Positions 34,326 through 47,679 of a DNA stretch of 64,000 nucleotides are shown here, piece after piece. Numbering within the stretch: position 1 is the first letter of the stretch; each line of letters begins with the position of its first letter. The DNA is from Microbotryum silenes-acaulis (Eukaryota; Basidiomycota; Microbotryomycetes; Microbotryales; Microbotryaceae). The DNA is taken from contig QPFY01000002.1 in assembly GCA_003665825.1 (NCBI GenBank), positions 806,001 through 870,000 of the forward strand. The letters are read 5' to 3'. The position numbers and the translations under genes were made by a program. Under the pieces are notes generated by a model. It had not been told where the DNA came from. It made no database searches and saw only the letters and a program-made list of their open reading frames with translations.

Positions 34326-36803
34326 ATGTCGCAGCAACAACCCATCGGTCAGTCACTAAGCCGCTCTGTTACACTCGGGCCTCCCCGGGCCTCCCCCCGC
34401 GTTTCCCATTCGTTGGAACCCATTCTCGTTAACCCGCGTACTAACCCCACACGTGTTCCCTCCCTCTTGCATCGCCTCGATCGACCTCCTGCCGCCGCCA
34501 TCGCATACATTCACATCAAAACAGCCCTTCTGTCGGTCTACGACAAGACCGGTCTCTTGCCCTTCGCCCAGGGCCTCGTGGCGAATGGCGTCAAGCTTTT
34601 GGGTTCGGGAGGAACCGCCAAGGCGCTTCGCGGAGCTGGTATGGAAATTGGGTGAGTTGACGAGTGGACCTTTACCAACGATGGAAGAGTGTCTATTGAC
34701 TACTTTATGGACCACGCCAATTTTTAGCGACGTGTCTGACATCACCGGCGCTCCCGAGATGCTCGGAGGTCGCGTAAAGACCCTTCATCCCGCCGTCCAC
34801 GGAGGTTAGTTGCGGATATATGACTGGTGTATAGATCGCATTCAAGTAATCGCATTCCTTTTCCTCGCAGGTATCCTCGCGCGCAACATTCCTTCCGACA
34901 CCGCCGATCTCGAGGCACAAAAGATCGCCCCTATCTCAGTCGTGGTCTGCAACCTCTACCCCTTCAATGAGACCATCGCCAGAACTCCGCCTCCTTCGAT
35001 TGCCGAGGCTGTCGAGGAGGTCGATATTGGAGGTGTGACTCTGCTCCGAGCTGCAGCCAAGAACCACGACCGAGTCGTCATCCTGTCCGACCCCAAGGAC
35101 TACGACGAGTTCCTCGCCCAGTGGAAGCAGGGCAACGGCTCTGTCACGGAGGACTTCCGGAGGAGGATGGCGGTCAAGGTTAGTCTTTGCAAAGTCCCTG
35201 CTAGAATGATCTCCCCGATGTCACTGACCACTAATCCGATCCGAATACGCAGGCCTTCACCCACACGTCGCAATACGACACGGCCATCTCCAACTACTTC
35301 CGCCGCCAATACGCTTCCGCCGACGGCATCGCCTCTGCTTCGCCCGAGGACAAGGCTTTGCTCACTGAGCGAGCCCAACAACTCACTTTGCGCTACGGTG
35401 CGAACCCCCACCAAAAGCCTGCCCAGGCTTACGTTCAGGAGGGCACGCTTCCCTTCTCGGTCCTTTCGGGCTCGCCCGGCTACATCAACTTGCTCGATGC
35501 GCTCGGATCGTACGCTCTCGTTGCTGAACTTTCGAGGGCCTTCGAGCCCGCCAAGGCCGCTGCTGCTTCGTTCAAGCACGTCTCGCCCGCAGGTGCCGCC
35601 GTCGAGTCCAAGTTGTCCGACGAGGAGATCAAGGTCTTTGATGTCGCTGGAGTCGGAGAGCTGTCCCCCATCGCCTCGGCCTACGCCCGTGCTCGTGGTG
35701 CCGATCGCATGTGCTCATTCGGCGACTTTATCGCCCTCTCCCACACCTGCGACGTCCCGACAGCCAAAATCATCTCGCGAGAAGTCTCGGACGGTATCAT
35801 TGCGCCTGGATACGAGCCCGCCGCGCTTGAGGTCTTGAAGAAGAAGAAGGGCGGCAAATACTGCGTGTTGCAGGTGAGCGCATTCGAGAAGTATACGGTC
35901 GGCGAAGGATTGGAGAAAACCTGACTGATACGTTGCTGTATCTTCTTTGAACAGATGGATCTCGCGTACGAGCCTGGATTGACCGAGACCCGTCAGGTCT
36001 ACGGCATCTCGCTCGAGCAACGCCGAAACGACGCCAAGATTTCGGCCGAGACCTTCACCAACATCGTCTCCAAGAACAAGCAGGTGAGGTCGCTTGTCGT
36101 TGAGAGTGTGTATGAGCATACTATTCAGCCCGTTCTGACACTCTCGCCTCTCTTCAGATCTCGAGCGAGGCTCTCACCGACTTGATTGTCGCCACGACCT
36201 CGCTCAAGTACACGCAGTCCAACTCGGTCTGCTTCGCCTACCGAGGTGGAACGATCGGTATCGGCGCCGGTCAACAATCGCGCATTCACTGCACGCGCTT
36301 GGCAGGCTCCAAGGCCGACGCATGGTGGTTGCGTCACCACCCTCGCGTCCTTGCTCTCGAATGGCGAAGCGGCATTAAGCGCGCCGACCGCGCCAACGGT
36401 ACCGACGTCTTCGTTGCGGGTGAGATCTTTGATGCTCCCGCCGGTGGTTCCGAGCGCAAAGAATGGGAGGGTCTCTTTGTCGAGGGCAAAGCCCCTTCGC
36501 CTTTGACGACGGAGGAGAAGGCCGAATGGTTCACCGAGATCAAGGGTCGCGTCTCGTTGGCGAGTGATGCCTTCTTCCCCTTCCCCGACAACGTTTGGCG
36601 AGCGACCCGATCCGGCGTCGGGTACTTTGCTGCCCCTGGTGGATCGGTGATGGACTCCAAGATCATTGAGACCGCCGATGAGGACCAGGCGGTTTACGTC
36701 ATGACGGACTTGCGGTGAGTTTGTTACTCCTCGTTTGGCGTGTGAACGCGCAGCACTGACAGGTCTCTTCCATCTTTTCTCGATCAGCCTGTTCACTCAT
36801 TAA
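34326..36803 (+). CDS. ADE16: Bifunctional purine enzyme: AICAR formyltransferase / IMP cyclohydrolase (ATIC)
   Basis: Catalyses the last two steps to IMP in the cytosol. Exon 1 is only 22 nt (34326-34347, MSQQQPI), followed by a 177-base intron. The IMP cyclohydrolase domain reads [65 protein letters not shown] and [14 protein letters not shown]. The transformylase domain has [31 protein letters not shown] with the catalytic Lys-His, [20 protein letters not shown], and [33 protein letters not shown], here given as two pieces. The final exon is tiny: LFTH then stop at 36803. All key residues I know of are present. Yeast has the twin genes ADE16 and ADE17; this symbol could equally be ADE17. 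Confidence 0.95.
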
Positions 36804-37442
36804 GCCAAGGTTCAAGCCTAAAATAAATTCAATGCAATCAAGAGTCTGTCAAGGGGGTTGTTCGAATCACATGGACCATGAATGGGTTTCGCCGCTCATT
36901 GCGCAAACGGCGCTGAGCAGCCGAGAGGGTCCGAGCTCGGGTGAACAAGCATGACAGTTTCTGGGTGTGACACCTTCTGCAGGTCATACCATAGCCGATC
37001 TGGCATGTTGGGACGCTGTATCGGCACTCAGGACGACGTATTCGTATAAAGGCAGCCCGAGAGAGGTCAACGCAACGGCCCCGTGCCGCCCGTGTCCGAG
37101 AGTTGTCAGACGTCACTGGACCGGAGGAAAGTTTGTCGAAGGTTTATTGCAACGATCCTAGAAAGTGAAGGACCTGAGCTTGCCGCTGAAACAAATGAAA
37201 AATTCAAAATTTAAAATTCAAAATTCAAAATTCAAAATCCAACTCATGACGGGCAAGACACCGTACTCGGGGATTGGGACTTCGATCCTAAAAGAAGCGC
37301 GTGAGAAGAGAGGCGCCGGGGGGCTCCTCCGCCGACTGATCACTACTGATCTCGTTGATCCGCCTCAGCGTCATTAGCAGCCACCACCCTTCTCAGCTCG
37401 ATACATCACTGGCATTGACCTTCGATCCGACACCTCTCAGCC
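36804..37442. other. Intergenic region upstream of OPI1, with a 7-base tandem repeat
   Basis: No gene is seen. At 37197-37240 there is a run of imperfect TTCAAAA/TTTAAAA repeats, the only striking feature. The rest is the OPI1 promoter. Confidence 0.5.
37197..37240. repeat. AT-rich tandem repeat, unit ATTCAAA
   Basis: Six or so copies of the heptamer/octamer AATTCAAA with small variations, lying 200 bases upstream of the OPI1 start codon. Confidence 0.8.
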
Positions 37443-40130
37443 ATGGTCGCCCGCTCGTCTCGCTCAGCGGCTACGACCACCAAACCGTCGAGCTCGAAAG
37501 CCAAAGCGGCGGCCAAAGAGAGCAGCGCTCTGGCCGACCGACCCACCGGCGCATTGCAGCAACATCACGACGATTCGGACCTGACGAGCAGCCACGGCAA
37601 CGGCAACGGTAACGGGGCAGTCCCTCGCTCATCACCTCCATCACCTTCAACCGTGTCGTCGATGTCGCAAGCCGAGGACGAGGATATGCTCGACGACGAT
37701 CAGGCAGCAGCGAACCACGCCGGAGGTGGTGCTACAAATGACGGACTGGACGAAGACATGCGTACGGCAATTGCTGCACTCGGCATCATGAGGCGAGGGG
37801 GCAGCAGTAACGGAGGGACCGCACCACCCTTGACGCCGCAGCAACCCCAAATGAACCACTCCGATCACCCGCATGGATCCGAGGCCACCTCTTCGACTTC
37901 GTACACGGTCACCAACGGTCGGGCTAGCGGCTGGACCGGACCGTCGACAATCAGTGGTGGCGCATCGTCCTCGAGCTCGGCGGCTTCAACCTCGAGTTCA
38001 TATCTCGACCACACGAGAACCTCGTCGAGTGTCGGCACATCCGAAGGCACCATGTCGGACGACTCGCACCACAATTACGACGGCAACGACAAGTCAGGAC
38101 TCGGCGACGACGGCACGAGCTCGAGTGCAGCTGGCGCCGAAACTGGGAACGTGAACGTGAATGACCCCAATTTCATCGCTCGCGTGTCGCAGCTGCCAAT
38201 CGTCTCAGGCGGAATCGAATGGTACGAAAGGAGCAAGGCCAGTTCTCGGGTTGTCAAGGTCAGTGCTGTTGCATCTTCTCTGTCGTGGTCTTGCTCTCTT
38301 CTCGCGGTACTTGCCCCCCCTCCGAGCCTCTCGTCTCGTCATGGAAATTCCCCTCGCCCGGCGCGCGCGCGCGCGTCGACTTTCGCATGTCAGACGGATG
38401 ACGGCGCCTCGAATCAGCGAATTAGCACTCGCCCCCGCGAGCGCCCCCTCCCCCACTCCACCCATCCGGGCCGGCCGTCAAAGCGGCTTCCGCCATTGAT
38501 GCAGCACATCCACATTTTTGCGCCTGGCATGCAATGGCATGATCCGAGACTATGTACTGACTCTTTCTACACTCTGTCGACCCCCTCACCTCTCACCTCG
38601 CACCTTCCCCTTTGCTGCTACCGCTTGATGTATGCACCCCCCTCTATCACGCGGAACATCGGTCCCCCACGCTGGCCATATCATCCCAATTTGCGCTCGA
38701 ACCCTCGTCCTCGCTGGCGCGGTGCGCGGACATTTGTCAAAACCGCTATAGTACGGAGCTGGCGTGGTCGAGTCGTCCATCTCGACCATCGGACGACCGA
38801 TCGCTAACAACCTACGACTAGGCTCACTCGACGACTTTGCGTGCCGACAACTCGACCGATTTGGCTCGAGCCCATCGACGACCGACCAGACACCACTGCC
38901 GGCGATCCAGTCTCAACAAGAAGGCGGCGACGAAAAAGCGAATGATGCCGAGATGGCTCAATCTTCTTCCTCGACAAGGAGGCATAGCAAAGGATCATCC
39001 ATGGGTATTGATGGGGAGGAAGAAGGGAGGGCGGTCTATGAAGAACAACTGCAGGTCGGCACTCAACAGGTCAGCGCCGAAGGGAGGTCAAGGTGGCAGA
39101 CGGTGCTTGTTGAGGCAGGAGGGCTGGGTGCGGCAGTCAGTGAGGAGAGTTTGAAGAGCTTGCGATACTGCCTTCAGTGGCTGTTAGTGAGTGTTCTAGC
39201 GTATTCCTCGCGCCTCGCTGGCTTGCTCACAAGCCCCTGTACGTTCCCTCCTCCAGTACGCGACGGCGCATCTGGATCATCAAATCGCGACACTCCGAGA
39301 ATTCATCGCTTCCCTTCACTCACATACCGGCCGTGAATCGGACGCCCTCGTCACGGCTTCTGCATCGGCACGCCTTTCCCAGATCAAGCACGATGTAGTC
39401 GAGACGATCCGAAAGGTCGTCGATGTCGTGTCCAAGTATGCCGGCGTGGCGCTTCCCGAGCAAGCCAAGCGATACGTCCGACAGAGCATTTTGGGCCTGC
39501 CGGTCAAGTGGGCGTCTGCAATTGAAGGGTCGAGGAATGCTCGGGCACAGTCGATAGGCGCACATAGCACTGCGAGTACACCACGAGCCGAGAGGATGGA
39601 GGATCCGTACGCCGCTGCCTCCGCACCGAGTCCGGGATCTTCCTCCTCGACAGCAACGACGGAGAACGCAGGCACCTCGACTGCTCTAGCTCCGACCGAA
39701 GACGCCGCCGAACGCATCCTGACTTTCGCCGTAGAGAGTTTGGACATGCTCAGGGGTGTGACTGGCATCTTTTCGGACTCAGTCGCGCGTGCCGAAGAGT
39801 GAGTTACTTCTGGAATGTCATCTGACTAACATGTATGTTTGCTGACTGTGCCTTTCCTATCATGAATACAGCTGGATCGAGCGCCTCCGCATTATTGGCC
39901 TCGACCGCCAACGCCAGCGACAACACGCCGACGGCGTCAATGCGATGCCCCCACCTGCGATCGACGGCTCGGCGACGGGAATGAAACGCCGTCGGGCGAT
40001 CGGAAGCGATGGAGAGATTTGGGACAGCACATCGAGTGGCGTTGAGGCGCAAGCTCGGGAAGCCGATGAAGGCATTACACGGAGAAAGCGAGGGAATAGA
40101 TCACGCGAGCCAACCGCATCCCTCGAATGA
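37443..40130 (+). CDS. OPI1: Opi1-type transcriptional repressor of phospholipid synthesis genes
   Basis: Four exons (37443-38258, 38752-39186, 39257-39798, 39872-40130) give 683 residues, longer than yeast Opi1. The N-terminal 230 residues are low-complexity Ser/Asn/Gly but include DEDMRTAIAALGIMR. The conserved core starts at PNFIARVSQLPIVSGGIEWY, ERSKASSRVVKYGAGVVESS, then SLDDFACRQLDRFG, SRWQTVLVEAGGLGAAVSEE and SLKSLRYCLQWL. Next come ATAHLDHQIATLREFIASLH, KVVDVVSKYAGVALPEQAKR, YVRQSILGLPVKWASAIEGS, and LTFAVESLDMLRGVTGIFSD. The tail is basic (MKRRRAIGSD, RRKRGNRSRE). In yeast Opi1 is held at the ER by phosphatidic acid and enters the nucleus to repress INO genes; the same is inferred here. 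Intron 1 is unusually long (493 bases). Confidence 0.9.
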
Positions 40131-40765
40131 ATGCTTCCCCGTTGCAGTGCCTTCGGCTTCCTTCTCCACCTCAATTTTTGTCGTGTCGTGTCGTCTACAT
40201 TCGCATTCTCATTTGTCTTTTTCAATGTTTGTTTTCTGTCATTACCTTTCATCTAAAGAATCGGTGTACATTTATGGTCAGCATGCTCAGATTGATCTTT
40301 TACTTTGCTTCGTCGTGATCGACGCGCGTGGACGAGGTTAGACTCAGTCGACTCTACACGCGGACTTGCATCCCCTCGATCGGGGAGGAGTCACTTGGAC
40401 CCACATCGGAGGAGGTTCTGATACGTGCGATGAGACAACCCGCCGTAGAGATATCCGAGTGCAACCCACGTACAGTGTGCTCCTGCTCTCAGGGGGGCTA
40501 AAGGGCGATGGCACCCCATCGATCATTTGACTATTATAAGCGCGGCGCTTGGGTAATCAATTAGATCCGCGCCTGACCAAGCTGGCCCCATGCCGAATTT
40601 CGTGCCGATTTCTTTGCCGAGCCTGCCGACTGGCCGAGACAGCCATGCGCGGGCCCGCCTGTGACTACAGCTCGCTCTCCCCACCCCCCACCCCCCACCC
40701 TTCGCTCAAGCCTCCCTTTGCTTTCCACCAAATTCATCCAGACCGTCGTACATGGAGATTCGGAT
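40131..40765. other. Intergenic: OPI1 3' end and MFS promoter
   Basis: No gene recognised in these 635 bases. A short C-rich stretch lies at about 40678-40702. Confidence 0.5.
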
Positions 40766-43207
40766 ATGATCGCCCCACCACCGCGAAATACCTCACGATC
40801 GATCTCAGCGCCGCCTAGGGACGATCCTCGCGATTCTGCGGCAGACTGCCGTCCGACTCGGTGCTCTGCGAGCGACTCATCGATGACGACCCAGGACACG
40901 CTCGTGCTGGACGAGTCATTGGTCGTGCATGATCACAATCTGCAACAAAAAGATGTGGTTTGGGTCGGCTGGGATGGCCCAGAGTGAGTTGCGGTGTACT
41001 TGTCTCCTTGAGAGGAGGCACATGACACGCTGTGGTGACAACCTCGTCGCGTGGTCGCCGCCGCCGCCGTCGCCCGCTCGTCGCAGCCGCGTCGTGGTGA
41101 CTCATAACCCTTGAGCTCCGCATCGATGGGCTGCCGACACGAGGAACGCTTTCGTTGACCCCGCTTCGACTTTGTACCACAGTGACCCTGCCAATCCACG
41201 CAACTGGACAAACCGAAGAAAGTGGTTGCTGTCGAGCAGCGGCATCATGTTCTGCGCCATCGTGTCGCTCTCCGTCTCAGGTCAGTTCCGTATCGTCGGC
41301 GAGAGAAGTCCGCTCGGACGGTTCTCTCCATAAGGGCCCTACCATCTCGACACCCGCGCTGACGTGCACGTTCGTGATACAGGTTACAGTATCTCTATCG
41401 GCTCAGTAGAAGATCAAATGGGTGTTTCGAAAGAAATGGCTTTACTTGGTGTGACCTTATTCACCCTTACCTTCGGCGTGAGTATATCATCTCGACTCGT
41501 CCTCGGGAAAGCCCCTTTTTGACTCATCCCTGTCCGTACTGACGGTTGAATCTTGCAGGCGGCTCCTTTGATCATCGCCCCCTTTTCAGAGGTCTACGGA
41601 AGGTCTTGGATCTATTTCGGTTCGGCGTTCATCTTCACCTTGTTCTTTTTGCCTCAAGCACTGGCGCAGAATATCGAAACCATCTTGGTCGCGCGCTTCA
41701 TCTCGTGAGTGTCAACCGCAGGGCTGAATCGATGGAAATAGCCGAGTCCACTGACGGGCACTGGTATATTTGTGGAATGTATGTGTACAGTGGATGTGCT
41801 GGCTCGACGGCCGTGTCCCTCGTAGGAGGAACGTTGGCCGATGTTTGGAGTGACGAGGAGCGCGGCCTGCCGATGGCTATTTTCGCCTGGAGCGCGTTTT
41901 CTTCGGTCAGTCGGTCGCCTTGCATTGCCATTGTCTAGGCAACGCAGTCCGGTGGACTGATCCCAGCACCAATCACTTCGCAGACCGGTCTAGGGCCGAT
42001 CATGTTTGGCTACGTCGAAGAAAACTACGACTTTCGACTCATCCAATGGATCACCATGGGCGCCTCGGGGCTCTTCACGCTCGCACTGGGGTGCATTGTC
42101 CTCCCCCGCGAGACTCGGGCCTCTGTGCTGTTATCGCGCAAAGCGGCTCGGCTGAGAAAAGAGACGGGTGACTCAAGGTACCAGTGCAAATTCGACCTCG
42201 AGCGAGGGTCGTTCACGCACATGATGACTACGGCCTTGTCGCGGCCGGTCAAGATGCTCGCCACCGAGCCGATCCTCATTTCCTTCTCGGCCTACATCGC
42301 GTTTTGCTGGGCCATCCTCTACATTCAACTCGTTTCGCTCCCGCTCGTATTTGGCGAACTGTACGGCTTCTCGATTGGTGAAGCCGGAATGACGTACGCT
42401 GCGCAATTCATCGGAGCTTCCGTTGGCCTCGTGGTCGACCACTTCTGCAACAAGAAGTACATCAAGGAAGTCGGGCGACGGGGTCCCGAAGCTCGCTTGT
42501 ACTCGGCCATGGCTGGAGGAATCTTCGTCCCCGTGGGATGCTTTAGTTTTACCTTCACGTCGTTCGCGTCCATCCCTTGGATCGTGCCGTGTATCTGCGT
42601 CAGCATCCTCTACGTTGGTGAGTTGCGAGGGTTGAGCGACGATGATTGTATCGCTCCTTGGATCTGGCTCATCGCCCGTTCCCTCTGCGCCTATAGGGAT
42701 CCTCCTCATCTATCTGGCTGTTTTCAGCTACCTCGCCGATTCCTATACCCTCTATGCGAGTTCTGCCCTGTCAGCGATGTCGTTTGCCCGAAAGTGAGTC
42801 GCATGCGCTTGGTATCTCGGTTGATGGAGGCGCTATAGCTGACTCGGACTGCCTTATTCTCACACCTATCTCGCAGTCTCGTCGGAGCTGTATTCCCTTT
42901 ATTCACGGATTCGTTGTACGACCGCCTCGGCATCCAAGGTGCCGGTGGCCTAACTTCGGGTCTTGCGACCTTATTGTCGGTGACCCCTTTCGTGCTCTTC
43001 ATCTACGGCGCTCGCCTTCGAGCTCGCAGTCCGTTCGCGCAAGAGTTGGAGAGGATGAAGCGCGCCGCTCAGGCATTGGCGGAACTGAAGGAGGAGGAGG
43101 TCGTTGTGGAACCCAAGGGGTGTGACGCGCCGACTATTCACAGGGATGTGGGTCGGGCAGTGGTTCGGAAGTTACCCAGTGGTGAGGGGAGGAAAGAGGA
43201 GGCTTAG
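40766..43207 (+). CDS. MFS transporter, DHA1-like (polyamine/drug type)
   Basis: Plasma-membrane proton antiporter candidate with twelve predicted helices. After a soluble N-terminus comes the signature DPANPRNWTNRRKW, then helix 1 (SGIMFCAIVSLSVSGYSISI), LLGVTLFTLTFGAAPLIIAP, FSEVYGRSWIYF (motif A-like loop), ARFISGCAGSTAVSLVGGTL, WSAFSSTGLGPIMFGYVEEN (motif C-like), and the second half LISFSAYIAFCWAILYIQL through YLADSYTLYASSALSAMSFA. This is the pattern of fungal TPO/FLU1-type DHA1 pumps. The substrate cannot be deduced. Two starts are possible, 40766 or 40883; the later one (MTTQDTLVLDES) is equally plausible. About seven introns. One intron near 41704-41788 shifts the frame and was inferred from the family pattern. 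Confidence 0.85.
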
Positions 43208-43536
43208 CGGGTTTTTGCATATCATAACGACGGATCTCGTATACCGGTTCTTGCAGTGCTTGTGTTTTAGAAGATCCCATTTCACGTTGTCCTTAAGTAT
43301 TGCGAGCATCTCAGACCAAGTCACCTTTTGAGGTCGTTGGAGGTCGGTGGAGCGGCAGGGTGAATGTCGGCGCGCTTGGGCCTCGTGCTCGACGGCTCTC
43401 CCTCCGCTGTGGCCTCCACTCAAATCAGCTCAGAAGCCTCAGCCCAACTCAAGCCGGACGGACGCGCAGCATCGTTACGTGGGAGGAGGAAGGCAGCGAC
43501 TCGATTGACCCAGGGTTTGGTGATTCGTGCTCACTG
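43208..43536. other. Intergenic region between the MFS and VPS18 genes
   Basis: These 329 bases hold the 3' end of the transporter gene and the VPS18 promoter. I see nothing else. Confidence 0.5.
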
Positions 43537-46500
43537 ATGACCACGTCGACGGGGACGGGGACGGGGACGGGATGGGACGAGTACGTCGACAGCGCGGCAC
43601 CGCTTGTTGCGCAGGGCTTTGAGCCGGTCGATGGAGCGGTGTATGGACATCAGCCAGAAGGTGACGAGGTCAGTGTATATTCCATATGCTTTCGGGGCCG
43701 ATGACCAATGGCTGAGGTCTGGCCATCTCTTCTCTTCGTCACACACCCCGATCGTACCCCACCTTGACCTTCACCATCACCATCACCATCGACACTGCTC
43801 CTGATGTCCGACGGCGTGTTGCACTGCAGGCCGACGACTCTCCCGCCTTCTCTCTGGGCCGAGTACAATTCGCTCTTTCGAGTGCACTGCATTCGTTGTC
43901 GTGCAGCTCCAACGTGCTACTGCTGTGCGTCGTCGGCGTGCCGCGAGCTTCCCCCACCGCGACCGGCAGCGGCCAGTCACCGCAGCTGATCCGCATCGAC
44001 CTCGACCGGCCCACCGAAGTCGACACCATCGACCTTCCGATACCACCTTCGACTATCTCGCAACGCGATGGGTCCACATCGACCAAGCTGCACCGCGTTC
44101 ACGTCGATCCGACGGGGCGACATGTCATCGTCTCGGCCACGACCGGCGACAACTTCTACGTCTACGTCGGCGCCTTGCCCGTCGGCAGTTCGAGCTCCAA
44201 CACGAGTCGTAAAGTCAAGCCGCTGCAGAGGTTGCGAGGCGCCATCATCGAATCCGTGGCGTGGTCGTCGGCCACGGCCTCGGCGAGCAGTGGCCAGGGC
44301 AATGGTTCGAACGCCGTGCTGTCGACGTTCTCGACTCGCGACATCTTGTTGGGCACCGCATCGGGTCAGATCCTCGAGACGTGCTTGCTCGATCCGACAT
44401 TGAGCGAATCGACATCCTTCTCCTTGCCTGTACCAGGGAGGTCGGGAACTCCCGAGCGATACGTCAAAAACCTCTTCACGCTTCCCGATCGGCAGGCTGT
44501 CACGGGATTGAGACGCGAGTCGTGGGGCAAGCGAGCAGCGGTTATTGCAACGACACAGACACGCATCTATCAATTCGTCGGAACCTTGAGCGAAGGGAGA
44601 TCGACCGACGAAGAAGGTGGTGGCCTGTTGGAGACCGTCATGGCGCTCTATTCGAGCGGTGAGGCGCAACCTAGTAAGTCCCGCAGCAGAGGGTATAGCT
44701 GGCGACCTTGGCTGACGACATTATCTCTCTCACAGAATCCCTTGAATTGCCGGGCGAGCCGACCAGTTCGGAACTTCACTTTTTTGCCCCCGTCCGAGTT
44801 GACTCCAAGGGCAATATCGTCGGATTGGGCCTGCCCAAGAGCGTTGCTTGGCTCACCGGCCCGGGGATCTACCACGGCGCACTCTCCTTCCCACCGCCTT
44901 CATCGGACCATCTCCAACCAGGCGATGGCGTCATCGAATCCGCTTCCCTTGTTCCTTTCCCTTCCCAACCCACCGCCCCGACCCACGTCAACTCATTGCA
45001 GCGCTCCTACTCGGACGCGCAGCGACATGTTGCAGAGCGGATAGATACACCCATCAGTATGGCTCTTACCGAGTGGCATATTGTTCTTTTGTACGAGGAC
45101 CAGATTCGCGTCATCGGGCTTTTGAGTGACAAGATCGTGTTTGAGGAACCGCTGGATCTGGTGAGGCACTTGGACATCAGACAGGCCTTTCAAGAGTACA
45201 CCTGCTGACTTCTATTTACTTCCCGCAAAAGCCCTCCGGAGTCAAGCCGATCCGACTGTCGACCGATCCGATCCGCAAGACATGTTGGATGCATACCGAT
45301 CAGTCTATCTTCGAACTTGTCATCAAGGATGAGGATCGGGATGTGTGGAAGACGTACCTGCAGCGGTCGAACTGGGAACTTGCACGCAAACACGCAAAGG
45401 TGCGCGTTGGGACCCCTGTTTTTTGTGTGCCGCCGGGACACATCACTAAGCGTCTCCCATCTTTTCCAGACTCGACGACAACGAGACCAAGTTTTGTCGG
45501 CCGAGGCGGATGCGTACTTTGCTCAAGGGCGTTATATTCAATCGGCGCAATGCTACGCTCAGTCGTCCAAGAGCTTTGAAGAGGTCGCCCTACGGTTCGT
45601 CGATAAGAACGAACGCGACGCGCTGAGGTACTACTTGACCGCCAAATTGGAACGGATAAGCAAGAGCGTGAGTCGATAAGCTCGACCCCGATATTGGCCA
45701 TCGGACCAACTTTCTGAGCCAGGTTCGCGTCGGTTTCCACAGGATTTGACGCAACGCATGATGCTTGCGACGTGGCTCGTCGAGATTTACTTGTCCAAGA
45801 TCAATCAATTGGAAGATATGGCCGCGGCGGAGCGATCGAGAGAGGACGCGCAAAACTTTGAGGTTGAGAAACCGATGATTGAGGAGGACTTGAGGAACTT
45901 TCTCAAGACTTACAAGGCGAATCTCATCGATTAGTCTGTTTCGGTTGAGCTCCGTGCTGATTCTATTTTTCAATCCTCAGGACAACCTCGACCCGTCCAC
46001 GATCTTCGACCTCCTCGAATCGCATGGGAGGGAGGAGCTGACGCTGTACTATGCCTCAATTGTCGGCGATCATGAGCGGATCGTCACACACTGGGTCCTG
46101 GAAGAGAACTGGAAGAATGCGCTCGTGTCTCTGAACAAGCAGGTGAGATCGATTGCGGGTGGTTGGAGCAATGGGGTCGGATCTGACTCTTGCATCTGGC
46201 CGTCGATACCCGCAGGAGGGCTTGGATGCCTACTACCGCTTCGCTCCGGTTCTCTTGCGACATGCACCGAACGAGACGGTCGAGACCTTCATGCGACAGC
46301 CATCACTCGATGTTCGACGGCTCATTCCTGCTTTGTGCGCTCCACGACCATCGACATCTTCCTCCTCAGGACTGGATCCGATACGAAGATACCTCCAGTA
46401 CTCGATCCTACAGTTGCAAAACACCGAGACCTCTGTCCACAATGCCTTGCTTACCCTCTACGCAACCGATCCTTCCGCATCCGAAGCCGATTTCCTCCAC

Positions 46501-47541
46501 TTCCTCTCCGTCAGCCCTAATGATCCAATCACGGGCGAATCATACTATGACCTCGACTACGCACTGCGATTATGTCGCGCCAACAAGCGTGTGCAAGCCT
46601 CGGTGCTCATCTACGGCAAGATGGCCTTGTACGAATCCGCGGTCGACCTCGCGCTCGAACACGACGATCTCGAACTAGCCAAGATGAGCGCCGACCAACC
46701 CGAAGACGATGACCTACTGCGCAAAAAGCTGTGGCTGAAGATCGCGCACCACGTCGTCGCGCAAAAAAACGACGTCAAAACGGCGATGAAGTTTCTCGAA
46801 AGTACCGATTTGCTCAAGATTGAAGATGTCTTGCCCTTCTTCCCCGATTTCGTCGTCATCGATCATTTCAAGGAAGAGATCTGTTCGGCCTTGGAAGGGT
46901 ATTCAGCCCATATCGAACGCCTCAAGGAAGACATGGACGAAGCGACGCGTAGCGCCGAACAAATCAAGAGCGATATCGCCGACTTGCGCCATCGTTTCGT
47001 CACCGTCGACGCATCGGAGAAATGCGGGAGTTGTCATTTGCAACTTTTGACGCGACAGTTCTACGTCTTCCCTTGTCAGCATTGCTTTCATGCCGATTGT
47101 CTGATCAAGGAAGTGACCAAGATCCTTTCGCCCGTCGCGTTGAGGAGGATGTTGGACCTTCAGGCCAAGTTGGCTCCTTCGACCGCGCCCGTACGGACGA
47201 GGAGGACGTTGACGGAGGATACGCAGAATCAGGGTCTCAAACTCGCTGTCGCTTCAGTACAGGGGTTGGACCAATTGCGAAAACTTGTGCTTCCTGATGC
47301 TTTGCTCGGTGCGATCGGCGGAGCGATCCCGGGTACAGGCAAATTACGTTTGAGAGGAAGTGGCGACCTCTCGACGACGCCGCGTTTGGACAAGCCCGCG
47401 AACCATGTTGGGAGCGTGTCGGGTGATAAAGAGAGCTTGAGGGAGGCGTTGGACGATCTGTTGGCGAGTAGTTGTGTGCTGTGTGCAGGGGGCATTGCGG
47501 CGGTCGATAAGAGTTTTGTGGAGGAGGGGGAAGAAATGTAA
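43537..47541 (+). CDS. VPS18: Vps18/Pep3, HOPS/CORVET vacuolar tethering subunit with RING-H2 end
   Basis: Subunit of the tethering complexes for vacuole/lysosome and endosome fusion, also an E3-like RING protein. The N-terminal beta-propeller includes SPAFSLGRVQFALSSALHSL, LIRIDLDRPTEVDTIDLP and KLHRVHVDPTGRHVIVSATT. The middle carries WHIVLLYEDQIRVIGLLSDK, YFAQGRYIQSAQCYAQSSKS, TQRMMLATWLVEIYLSKINQ and HGREELTLYYASIVGDHERI, the clathrin-type repeats. Then ILQLQNTETSVHNALLTLYA and the RING near the end: CGSCHLQLLTRQFYVFPCQH with CFHADCL, closed by CVLCAGG. That closing pair is separated by a long insertion of about 130 residues. A (GGGGAC)n stretch codes for TGTGTG just after the start. About eight exons. 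It is convergent with the ING gene. Confidence 0.92.
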
Positions 47542-47679
47542 TACCATTGCATGCAATGTGAAGAGATTATTTTCCAAAAGTGTACACGATTCGCGTGGAG
47601 TGAGAACAACATGTGCGTTACTGAGCATTACATGGAAAAAGGGCAAATTGCAAGAAGGAGAGAGCCCAACAGACAGGAA

